This document shows positions 49,960 through 60,877 of a stretch of 64,000 bases of DNA, one piece after another. The position numbers and the translations under genes were made by a program. The notes under the pieces are model-generated. The model ran no database searches. It saw only the letters and a list, made by a program, of their open reading frames with translations, and was not told the DNA's origin. Origin of the DNA: Typha latifolia (lineage: Eukaryota > Streptophyta > Magnoliopsida > Poales > Typhaceae); contig CM034100.1 of assembly GCA_019914945.1 (NCBI GenBank), positions 7,513,096 to 7,577,095 of the forward strand, read 5' to 3'. Every line of letters begins with the position of its first letter. Positions within the stretch are counted from its first letter, which is position 1.

Positions 49960-51150
49960 TTGCTTGAAGACTAGGAGATTTGGGATGATTTTGAAGAGCC
50001 AATGCCTTGACAACCCTACCCTATGATCATTGATGCTCCTTCTCATGTTCGAGGAGATCAGAGATGCGCAAAATTGTATGATATGGGGATTCAAGATCAA
50101 ACAATGTGGCTTCAGTTTCTTAAGTTTAGTGACGGGGATCCACTCGATTGGATCTATCACATCGAGCAATTCTTCAATACATAGGGTGAGTTCACTAGTG
50201 CACTATGCATACAGTTCATACTAACTAAATACGAGAATTTCTAGGCCATACTGACCATGCTGACCCAAAAGATGATATTCGAGCCTACCAAGAAGAATTC
50301 AGGCCTATCAAAAGGAGTTCGAGTAGGTGCACAACCAAATTTGTGATTGGAAAGACTCGGTTTTAAAAAGCATATTAACTAGTAGTCTTCGCCATGACAT
50401 ATAAGTCCAGGTGAAGGCCAGCCAACCTTGGAGTTTGTTGGAGGTGTTCGCCAGGACCTAGATATGAAGGAGAAGATTAGAGAGTTGTGGAGCACCACAT
50501 GGAGCAACTTGGCTACTATAGAGATGAGGCGCCCTCATTGGCCAACCACAATAAGGCTGTTGTGAACAATAGACACTTAGGCCTTCATGAGGCCCATTCT
50601 AGAGGCTATGGAATGGTTGAGGACCCTACGCAATGTATAATACAAGCCTAGGTGGAGGAAACAAAGAACAAAGGGGCCGTGTTTCTATTACAATAAGCTC
50701 TACATACAATAGCACAAATGTGCTCGACTAGCGACCATAATGATTCTATTTGGTCAAATAGAGGAAGATGGAAGATGATAGAAATGTGGGGGATGATGAA
50801 ATCGATGACCCGCTAGAGGATAGCGAGGAAGTCCATATCAAGATCTCCTTGTATACCTATTTTATTCCACCACCCTTAAAACACTTAGGGTCAATGAAAT
50901 CGTAAAAAAACATGCAACGCAGATACTCATTGACACTAGGAGTGTGCACAACTTCTTAGATAAGTGACTAGTCTAAAGGATTTATTGACATTAGAGTTGA
51001 CCCTAGGCTTCGATATGGCGATGGAGAATGAACTAAACTGAAATTAACTCTAGATAAGTGACTAGTCTAAAGGATTTATTGACATTAGAGTTGACCCTAG
51101 GCTTCGATATGGCGATGGAGAATGAACTAAACTGAAATTAACTCTACATG
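49960..51150 (+). pseudogene. Ty3/gypsy gag and protease relic
   Basis: The plus strand reads KFSDGDPLDWIYHIEQFF, the hallmark gag block of Tekay/Athila-like plant elements, near 50,122-50,175. Cysteine-containing and glutamine-rich remnants follow. Near 50,920-50,965 a protease-like ILIDTRSVHNFLDK appears, with the expected active-site motif altered. Stops are frequent. A 94-bp tandem duplication sits at the protease end. The parental element is unknown; it may belong with the surrounding LTR family. Confidence 0.65.
50957..51144. repeat. 94-bp near-identical tandem duplication
   Basis: Bases 50,957-51,050 and 51,051-51,144 are the same sequence, starting TAGATAAGTGACTAGTC and ending GAAATTAACTC. 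The near-perfect match against a decayed background indicates a recent slippage duplication. Confidence 0.95.
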
Positions 51151-51505
51151 GCAATAGAGGACCCACCAGTGAGCATCTTCGCGATGAGGACAAGCTTCGT
51201 CCCGGTCAGGAGATAAAGGGGGAAAGAGGGAAACGACTGTGGGAAGGGAGGGAAGGAAAGAAGGAAAAGAAAAAAATGCGCTCAATATTTTTAATTTTTT
51301 ATAGGATATTACAAAATTGTTCAACAACAAATTTGCTATCTAAAAAATAGGATTCTAATAAATTTCATTGTGATCAAAATTAAAATAGAATACAATATAA
51401 ATAAGGGCACACACTCTTGAGTTCCCAATATCACTACAGGATACAAGTCTTTTTTCATACAAAGACATGTAAATCGATGATGAGATTGACTACTCATTAT
51501 TATAT

Positions 51506-52374
51506 TGATAAACCTTGTTAGAGTCTTTTTTTATTGCATTAGTTGTTTATTTTTATTAAAATAAAATTCCTGTAGATCACGTTTGAACGTAGGAGGGGTC
51601 GCGTTCGAATGCCCTTGTGAACGCCTATATTAGGTTCGCAAATATAGACGATGCGAAAAGCGCGTTCAAACGTAATCAGGCGCGTTCGAACAGTGCGTTT
51701 GAACGTCTGCATCACGATCGCACATATAGAGAACGTCTTTTGTGCATTTGAACGCGATCGAACGCGTTCGAACGCGATCGAGCGCATTCGAACGCGATCA
51801 GCGAATTTGCACTAGGATTAGGGTTAATTACTGTATTAGGGCTTATTGGCTAGCCTCAATAAAGGTGTGGATGGAAGCCAAATTTATTATGTTATTAGAT
51901 TATTAATTTCTTGCCTCCTATCTTCTCTATCCCTCCTCCCTCCTCACTAACCTTCCACATCAACCGTTGGCAAGGTCTCTCCTAACTTCTAATCTCCCCT
52001 GTCTATTGAATCCTCCCTTTTTTGGGATCTCAACCACTTCTTCTCCTTCGTCTATATCCCTTAACCACATCCACCATCCACCTTTATCTCCATAATCATT
52101 CATAACCCTAACATCCACTCCACCCGTCACCACCACCATCACCCGCATTCTTTTGTGTTTTCGTCCCTTTTTCAGTTCGAATCTATGAAGGGAGTAAATA
52201 CAAAAATTATAGATCAAGAAGTTACAAATCTAATCCACTTAGTTTTGTAATTTTATGACTACCAAAGAATATTTGGAGAATATTTTTCCATGATTGCGTG
52301 GATTGATTTATGTAATAAATTCAGATCTTGAATGGATCGTTCTGTAGCCTATCTTTTGGTACTATAAACCATCA
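51506..52374 (+). repeat. LTR copy B of the GTTCGAACGC family
   Basis: Runs from TGATAAACC to ACCATCA and is followed by a primer-binding site, so it is a 5' LTR. The palindrome array is at about 51,575-51,805. The copy shows the uninterrupted CATAACCCTAACATCC site at which copy A received the hAT. Confidence 0.8.
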
Positions 52375-52377
52375 ATT

Positions 52378-52390
52378 TGGTATTAGAGCC
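52378..52390 (+). promoter_or_regulatory. Primer-binding site (initiator tRNA-Met type) after LTR copy B
   Basis: TGGTATTAGAGCC, one base from the canonical TGGTATCAGAGCC, lies three bases past the LTR end. The internal region is cut off about 60 bp later. Confidence 0.75.
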
Positions 52391-52450
52391 AGGCGAAACT
52401 CAGACCTTCATTAATGGTTGAAACAAAGAAGATGACATTGACAATAAGAC

Positions 52451-53282
52451 TAATGGGTTCTTAAACCAAAAGGTCGACTATGGAACAATTCCCTTAAGAT
52501 ATGTATTTATTGCAGAAAACAGTCCATGCAACTGTGAGAAAATATTCGTCACATATTCTGTAGTAGTCAGAATATTACAAAATAAGTGAATTAGATTATT
52601 AACTTTCTGATCTACAACTTTCGTATTTACGCCCTTCGCAAATTCAAACTGCAGCTTGGACAAAAATATAAAATAATACGAGTGATGGTGGTGGTGACGG
52701 GTGGAGTAGATGTTAGGGTTATTGATTAGTATGGAGGTGAAGATGGATGGTGGATGTGATTAAGGAATATAGATAAAGGGAACAAAGTTGTTGAGATCCC
52801 AAAGAAGAGGGGTAGCTCGACAGTCGAGGGAGATTAGAAGTTAGGAAGGATGGTGAAGAGGGAGGAGGGAGATTAGGGTTGATAGATAATAGAGAGGCAA
52901 GAAATCAATATTCCAATTCCATAATGAATATGGCTGCCATTCACATACTTATAGAGGCTAGTCAACAAGTCCTAGTAACAATAAGTAACCCTAATTCTAG
53001 AGGATTCCCGTCGATCGCGTTCGAACGCGCCCGACTGCGTTTGAATGCACAAAAGACGTTCTCTATATGTGCGAACGCGATGCAGGTGTTTGAACTCGCC
53101 CGACCGCGTTTGAACGCACTTTCGCGTCCTCCTGTATTTGCAAACCTAATGCAGGCATTTGTAAAGGCATTCGAACGCGACCCCTCCTGCGTTCGAAGGC
53201 GACATATAGGAATTTTATTTTAATAAAATTAATCAACTTATGCAATAAGAAAAGATCCTAACTACATGTATTAGCCACATCA
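52451..53282 (-). repeat. LTR copy C of the GTTCGAACGC family (inverted)
   Basis: The reverse complement of the family, with ends TGTGGCTAATACATG and GAACCCATTA. It includes the palindrome array (about 53,010-53,205) and the CTTATTGCATAAGTT block. It lies 76 bp from copy B in opposite orientation. Confidence 0.78.
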
Positions 53283-54354
53283 GCACTTACGCCTGAATGA
53301 AACATTAACACTCTTGCCCAACCACACAAACACCCCAAATAAGAATAGACCCTAGCGGTAATTGTAACGCCCCCGCCTAGCACGGGCACGTGCACGCACA
53401 CACGCCCACACGGCACGTGCGGCGCACGCAACTGTTCGGGCGGGGCCCGCCACGCACAGATAGACTCCTATGCACATATAATCATGACATCATCAAATAA
53501 AACCTGCTAACCTATCCATGATCACATAATCCATCACCAAATAAATCATACTATTAACCAAATAAACCTGTTAACATATGAATATCCTAGTCCATAATAA
53601 TATACATTAGACCACTACATAATCTGGCAGGACCCACACAGGCCACAACAAACCATCAAGATACAACTAAAATAACTAATACAAGAGTACACTATGATTC
53701 GACCTGTAATATCCAAATCATCGTCTAATACAAAAGAGTACAAATATCAAATACTAGTACAACTCAATATCTGGTTAAACTATCATCTATACCATCTCGC
53801 ATCTATAGCTCACCTCATCATCGTTCTAAAATATCTTCTCAAGATATCTCAAGTCGCTATCACGTACTATATATTTGAGAGGGTTAGAAAAGAAATAAAG
53901 AGAGTCATAAGCAAAATGATCAGTGAATAGACCTTACCCTGAATCAGTGATGTCAAACAGAGAATAAATCATGTACTGGATAATATGAATTAGAAAGCAG
54001 CATGATGCCATATATGAACATGTATATATGTATCCTCAATGACATATATATGAATAAAATCAATTCTCATGAATGAGCATATTATATCCTCAACTAAAAA
54101 TATATCACATGATAAAATTACCATATAACATCACCGAATATAACGACATATCATATATAACAATTATGATCCAATGATATTAGTCACATCAATGACGATG
54201 CATGATGCATGCCAACCACTAGATAATCGTATATGTCAGAGCCAGATATAATCCACATATCTCTCACTATCATAATCATCCGTCTCAACTCTGAATATCG
54301 TCCACCATGTTGGACTACGGTACCCGGCCCCAAACTCGATACACATCATGTCAC

Positions 54355-54560
54355 AAGCTCAGAGCATACTCTGTCATACACTAAGAGTCTCTCTGTAGAT
54401 AAATCATACCCTGCCAAACGCTAAGGGTATCTCAGAAGAAAGTAATCATATCCTGCCATACGCTAAGGGTATATAAATGATAGTTGTACCCTGTCATACA
54501 CTAAGAGTACAACCATCAACCATCACCATACTCTGCCATACACTAAGAGTATGTCCAGTA
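54355..54560. repeat. Five dyad-symmetric repeats in the long LTR
   Basis: Units of the form ATACCCTGCCATACGCTAAGGGTAT-like sequence recur about every 40-50 bp. In each, the outer ATACCCT or ATACTCT is the complement of the trailing AGGGTAT or AGAGTAT, with about 10 bp between. Compensated versions (CCC with GGG, CTC with GAG) occur. Similar units are at 61,790-61,945. Confidence 0.8.
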
Positions 54561-55799
54561 CTAGTCCGGACCAGATATCGTTCCAGCTATCACATCATAT
54601 CACATCACATACACATATACTTTTATGATTTCCTATACATGATAAATCATATGCATATATATCCAGTACGACAACAGATCATGCAACTTAGGAATTTAGG
54701 TGGTAAAGAAGCTAAGAGAAAAATGATGCAATGCTGACTCTAACCATATATCTAACACATGTATACTCTTGCTAGTCTATCACATGTATACTCATGATAG
54801 AGATCATCCCGACATAAAAACCATAACAATATAATCATCTCTATATATCACCAATGTACTCATATCTCAAATCAGCCTAATCAAATGCATGATAAAATAT
54901 GCTTGACTGAAATCATCTCTAGATAAAATCATATAATCATGCTCGAGGCCAAAATATCCATGACACTCATCGCTAGCAAAGTCCACGGGGTCTCAAATAA
55001 GGGGGTTCGAGATCTGAAATATTTAAGTAGTATGATGTTAGTCGTTTATCTAATTAGAATTAATTCAGTTAAAATATAAAGGTTTATTAGGTTTAGAATC
55101 ACTTTTCTTTATTTTTTATTACATAACTAGGTCTATAATATAGATACGATTCAAATATTATAATTCTATTATTATTATAAAATATTAGTTATAACATAAG
55201 GAGAAAATGCCTCTTTCCTTTTATATGAGAGTATTTCTAAATATATAATTATAAAATAAAATAAAATAAAATAAAATAAAAGGCTAAATAAGTATAGACA
55301 ATGTCTAATTATAATTAATTTTATAATTCATACACTATCTTGATTAATTAGAGACAATGCAGTCTTTACTCGATAAATAATAAATAAATAACTAAATACG
55401 CTTAGAATTTTGCAGAATAATCATAAAATTAATAGAAATACTTAAAATAATATGATGAGGGTATTAGAATATAAATCTAATAATTATAATTTACAAATCT
55501 ATCTATTAATCTAATAGATATATAAATAAATAAATATAAGTATTACCTATATTTATACCTAATTAATCATTAATTATAAAAATTATCATTAATAAAATTA
55601 TATTGAAGAATATATAATATTATTAAAATAGTTAATGTCTAAATAATCTATTTGCATTAATTAAGAAGAAAAATACCTAAATAAATAACATAAATAAAAT
55701 CATTAATTAATAAATAAATTAAATCTGCCATCAGTGCTGGGCTCGGCCCAGCACTGTCTGCTATAGTGTTGGGCCGAGCCCAACACTATGCAGAAAGAA

Positions 55800-55813
55800 A
55801 GAGAAGGAGTTGA

Positions 55814-55844
<31 letters not shown>

Positions 55845-55880
55845 GAAGAAGAAGAAGAAGAAGAAGAAGAAGAAGAAGAG
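55800..55880. repeat. AAAG then GAA microsatellite
   Basis: A GAAA run passes directly into about thirteen GAA triplets within the long LTR. The glutamate/lysine and serine/leucine frames here are artefacts. Confidence 0.9.
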
Positions 55881-56015
55881 AAGAGGAAGAGAAGAAAGAG
55901 AGGAGGTGATGGAGGAGGTTGCGGACCCATGCCGGCGGGGAGGGCACCGACCGTTGCTGGCCAGCCAGCGGCCGGCCTCTCGCCGGCGGCTCGGCTCCGA
56001 CGAGCCCAACCTCGG

Positions 56016-56016
<1 letters not shown>

Positions 56017-56079
<63 letters not shown>
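56017..56079. repeat. GA microsatellite
   Basis: About thirty-one uninterrupted GA dinucleotides. Confidence 0.95.
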
Positions 56080-56084
<5 letters not shown>

Positions 56085-56290
56085 AGAGAGAGAGAAGGTG
56101 GTGGAAGAGGAGTAGTGGTGGCGCCGGGGCTCGCCGCGGCCAGCTGGCCACAACCGGTTGGCTGCGGCAGCGGCCTGTGGGCACGTGGCGCTCCACCATG
56201 CAAGTTGCATGGGCACGAGGCCGGCCATAGTGTGGCCAGTTGCGTCATGCCCATAATTAATTAATTTTTTTTAAAGATTGGGTTGTTACA

Positions 56291-57154
56291 ATAACTCGTC
56301 AGCCCATCACTCGATGGATAGCGTGACATATTATCCACCACTACAGACTATGGACCTTAGTTGTAAGCCTATCACATAAGACAATATTGCACATCGATAC
56401 TATTATCTAAGCCTTGACTCCACATCATCGCACCATCGTGCAAAAACTTATGAGTCATCGCTCAAGGATGTCATCACCCTACGTCATTGGGTATTGCTAG
56501 GTCTACATCATCATATCATTTTTCTCTCTAAGGCCCCGCAAAATGACTGTTTGATTGTTTATAATCAACAAACTAGGAGCATGGGCCGTAATATATATAA
56601 GTATAATAATATCCCCTGCACCTAACAATAACTGATGTCAAGTACTGTCGAGACACAAAAGCCACTTCTTTTATGTTTGTGCATATGTATAAGTGGCATG
56701 TGTTCTACTGCATAAATAAGCATAATTGAATACATATCATTATCATATTTTATATGCTATCATAGATAATCATGCCCAAGGATATGCATAGAAATCATGA
56801 TAGGCGTAATCTTGCCGAACAACAAATAAAATTAGCATGTACTACTTGCATTACTAATTATAAATTAAAGTACGCACACATGTCATACGAAAGACAATGC
56901 ATTCTCTATGTTACTCCTAGATTATAAAAGTTTTACTTGCCTAACATTGCTTTTCGAATAACTTGCTAAAGCTGTGCCATGGGATCATCCTCGCATAGTG
57001 TTAAATCCACCTCAACAATAAAGGTAATAAAACATAAGCACCATATTCCTAACACTGATTATTAATTAAATAACCCTATTGACGTCTTCTATAGGCTTGG
57101 GAAGGTTTATTTAAGAATTCTTATATTCATTAACTAGTTAGCCATTCACCCCAA
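56291..57154. other. Unassigned stretch between LTRs
   Basis: Rich in CATCA/ATCAC words near 56,300-56,520, then ordinary AT-rich sequence. No domain, RNA gene or terminal repeat was recognised. Confidence 0.3.
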
Positions 57155-58011
57155 TGATACACTTATTTAGGATCTTTTCTTATTGCATTAGTTGTTTATT
57201 TTCATTAAAATAAAATTTCTGTAGGTCACATTTGAATGCAGGAGGGTTGCGTTCGAACGCCCTTGCGAATGCCTGCATCAGGTTTGCAAATACAGAGAAC
57301 ACATATTTTACGTTCAAACACAGTCGGGCGAGTTTGAACGCTCGCGTTTGAACGCTTGCATCGCGTTCGCACATACAGAGAATATCTTTTGTGCGTTCGA
57401 ACACAATCGGGTGTGTTCGAACTCGATCGACAGGAATCCTCAAGAATTAGGGTTACTTATTGTTTTAGGACTTGTTGGCTAGCCTCTATAAATATGTGGA
57501 TGGCAGCCAAATTCATTATGCTATTGGATTATTGATTTCTTGCCTCCTATTTTCTCTCTAGACTCTCTTCCTCCTCCCTCTTCACCATCCTTCCACCTCT
57601 ACCGTTGACAAGGTTTCTCCTAACTTCTAATCTCCCTTGACTATTGAGCCACCCCTCTTCTTTGGAATCTCAACCACTTCGTTCCCTTCGTCTATATCCC
57701 TTAATCACATCCACCATCCATCTTCATCTCCATACCCATCCATAACCCTAACATCCACTCCACCCGTCACTACCACCATCACCCGCATTATTTCATATTT
57801 TCGTCTCAATTGTAGTTCGAATCTACGAAGGGCATAAATATGAAAGTTGTAAATCAGGAAGTGTCAAATCTAATCCACTTAGTTTCGTAATTTTCTGAGC
57901 ACATAAAAATATTTGACGAATATTTTCCCACGGTTACACGCACTGCTTCTTGCAATAAATTCATCTTTAGGAATTATTCTGTAGCCGACCTTTTGGTACA
58001 AGAACCCATCA
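57155..58011 (+). repeat. LTR copy D of the GTTCGAACGC family
   Basis: Runs from TGATACACTTATTTAGG to AAGAACCCATCA and is the most complete copy. It has the palindrome array (57,230-57,432), a CTATAAATATG TATA box near 57,485, and the intact CATAACCCTAACATCC site. No primer-binding site follows and the 5-bp flanks (CCCAA, CTCTA) differ, so it is a truncated or solo copy. Confidence 0.82.
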
Positions 58012-60230
58012 CTCTATTTATCCGTTCAAATCATTATTATCAATTTACAATAAATCACATTGACAATATTTAGTTAATCAACTTCGTTAAATTAGACAAT
58101 CCGCTTAATACCATTTTCCTATATTGATCTGTATTAATTCTCTCAATAGGAGGAATTAATATAAATACACTTCGACCACTGACTTCTTTTACTAAAATTG
58201 GTTTAACCAATATTATGATCACCAAGCTATCTTTTAAAGATGATTAATATTTAAGGTTTAGATTGATATGGATAAATAAGTGACAAGACTAAAGTTAACA
58301 AAATAAAATAAAAACTTATAAATCTATTTGGGCCTGCCTAAGGACCAAAGCAATAAGCTAGGCTACAACTTCTCAAAGGCCACAAATCAACTCAGCAAGC
58401 TTGTGCCCAAAGCCCACTAAGTAAGCTATTTAGGTTGGGCTACAGCCCAACCCACAACAACATGAATTAGGCCACATCCCAATCTATAACCACACACCAC
58501 GGGTTAGGCTGCACCCAACCTAAACCCAACATGGGCTGGGCTGACAATAGCCCAACCCAAGCCCGAGCTGGGCTAAGCAACCTAGCTCAACAACACCCCT
58601 ATCACACCACGACGAGGGGGGAGGGAGGAGGGAGGGGGGAGGTAGGGTCACTACCTCCAACAAACCTAGCTGATTGCACCAAATCCGCCCACACAATAAA
58701 CAAGTCTTCACACAAGGTGGCACATAGCTAACTAAGGCATGCAACGATGATCAAGTCCCACACCATGATCGACAGCCAAGGGGATGAGTCATTCGACAAA
58801 CCCGACCATGAGGGCACCAAAAGATGACACTAGAAGCTTCATTTCATGAAGAGGAATACTTTTGACCAATCAAAGCGAGGATATGATGGCGACATTGGCC
58901 TAGAATCAACCTTGGAAGCTAATGGGAAGAGTCCACTTTGTGTGGCCTCTCCCAAAGGTGAGAAGAGTCCGCAGAGGGCCACCATCAAGAGAGCTTCACA
59001 AGGAGAAGCTCCCAGACTAGCGTGGCATTGACTCAAGGTCGCTAGCAAGTCGATTGCTTGAGGAGACCAAAAAAGGACCCAAAGCCCAAGCTCCGTCTCT
59101 CTAAAATATGGACCCAGAGCCCACAATATCCACCAAGCCACATGGACCAAGCTATAACCACAATTTCGGGCTAGGCTGTCTACATCACAAGCTTGAGCTA
59201 GGCTGCTTGCGGCCCCAAAACCATCACACACTTGGGTTGGGCCATAAGTAGCCCAACCCATCCTAAGCTCAAGCTGGGTTGTATCCAGCCTAGCCTAGCC
59301 TGACACACGAGTTGCGCCGCGCCCAAATCTAGCCCGACACTCGGGCTAGGCAGCGCCCAAACTAGCACACGGGCTATAGGGCACATGAGCCTTGGGTTGG
59401 GCCGCACTCGGCCTAGTCCGACACGCGGGCTTCGGGTTGGGCCGCACTTGACCCGGCCCAAAACGGGGTCCCCCGAGCTAGACTACACTCAGCCCAGCCC
59501 AACATGCTAGCCCCGGGCTAGATCACACCTGACATGGCCTGACTGGACGCTCAGGCTGGCTATAGCCAGCCTGATCACCCCCTTCTTCCTCACCTCAACT
59601 AAAAGGAGGGAGGAGGGTAGGCTACTAGCTAACCCAATTGCCGGCAACTTGACGGAATGCACCGACACGTAGCAAAAGCTAGTCGAGGGGAAGCCAAGCC
59701 GTTAGAGGTGGCCGACGGTGAGCACCCACCTCGCCTTGGCCGCTGGCCAAGATGAGGGGCCACCCAATGGCATAGGCCACGAGGGTGTCAAAAGGAGCCA
59801 CCAGGGGTATCCTCACGAAGAGGGAGCTCACCGGACCAGCACGACAAGGCACAAGGCCGCCAGCCGGATCATGGCGAGATCGAGAAGGAAAAGTTTCGGA
59901 GAGAAAACTCAAAATAATTAATTAATTATAGATATGACTTTCCGGGTGGGGGAGGTAGCTCTGACGCTTTGATCCACTGGGTCAACAGTGCCGGCGGTGC
60001 TTCGACGCGATGGGAAGGAGATGGGGAGAGAGTCAATTGGCAGGGAGAAGAAGGAAGAAAGAAAAAAAAGAAAATGAGGAAGGAGAAGAAGAAAAGAGAG
60101 AGGGAAGGAAAAAGGAGGAAAGCAGCGCATGTGCCCCGCATGTGTGCGCCCTTAAGTCAGCGCACGTGCTGAGCATGTGCGTGCCCAATTTATTTATTTA
60201 TTTAATTTTTTTTTCTTTGGTTGTTACATA
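58012..60230 (-). mobile_element. Probable diverged long-LTR copy with GC-rich minisatellite
   Basis: The right edge (GGTTGTTACA at about 60,221-60,230), the GA-rich block and the CATGTGCGTGCCC block before it copy the layout of the 2.9 kb LTR. Bases 58,430-59,580 are GC-rich repeats of GGGTTGGGC and GCCCAACC words. The left boundary was not found. Open frames here are repeat-driven. Confidence 0.4.
58430..59580. repeat. Degenerate GC-rich minisatellite
   Basis: Words such as GGGTTGGGCCGCACTCGGCC, CGACACGCGGGCT and GGGCTAGGC recur with rough spacing of about 40 bp, strongly diverged. Confidence 0.6.
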
Positions 60231-60289
60231 TACTGTAGCTAAGTAGAGTGCTAGCCAAGATATAGTTGCGGACTATGTTGATTCACCAC

Positions 60290-60870
60290 TTCCATGACAC
60301 ACCTATGGCATGTCACAATGAGATCTTCTAGACATATAAGCGGTTGAACCAATGTTGCACATGGGTCAGGTTGAAGAAAGAAGTCAAAGACTATGTATAA
60401 GCATGTGAGATGTGCCAACACGTCAAGGCCGATTTGACCAAGCCGGCAGGATGATGCAACCCGTATTACAGACCAAATCTAGGAGGAAGTGGCCATGAAC
60501 ATCATTGAGGGGCTGCCCATATTTAGAGAATGCTTGGTCATCATGGTGGTGGTCAATCATTACCCTACTATGCTCACTTTTTAGCCTTGTTGCACTCGTA
60601 TACCACAAAGAAGATGGCAAATTTTTTTGTGAATGGTGTGGCTCGATTGCATGGCTTGTCATGATTGATTGTGTCAGATTGTGTCCCGATATTTGTGAGC
60701 CAATTTTGGCTAGAGTTCTTTCATCAGCAAGGGACTACCTTCAACATAAGCTTAGCTTACCACTTTCAAATTGATAGGGAAACCAAGGTGCTTAATCGGT
60801 GCCCCAAGCTGTACTTATGGTGTACTTTGTGAGAGATCCTCCCAAGGCATAACTTACATGCTTACCATGG
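60290..60870 (+). pseudogene. Ty3/gypsy integrase relic
   Basis: The plus strand reads KDYV, a stop, then ACEMCQHVKADLTKPAG (zinc-finger tail) and QIWEE with EGLP (core entry). Later come a GLSWLVMIDC-like and SRDYLQH-like remnant in other frames. Multiple frameshifts and altered acidic residues rule out activity. Confidence 0.65.
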
Positions 60871-60877
60871 GTTGAAT

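Larger units (their letters stand above)
53363..56290 (-). mobile_element. 2.9 kb solo LTR related to the one in PELP1
   Basis: The plus strand starts TGTAACGCCCCCGCC and ends GGGTTGTTACA, the reverse complement of the ends of 6,393-9,629. Further matches include the CCCCTTATTTGAGAC block (near 55,000, inverted). It contains a family of stem-loop repeats (54,355-54,560), GAA/GA microsatellites and a GC-rich end block. No internal genes and no clear 5-bp duplication were seen. Confidence 0.75.

Noticed and set aside
55761..56230. Several 100-155 codon frames around the GAA and GA microsatellites
   Set aside because: All are microsatellite translations inside a solo LTR.
58520..59461. Frames of 74-140 codons in the GC-rich block
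   Set aside because: They follow the minisatellite repeats and have no family similarity.
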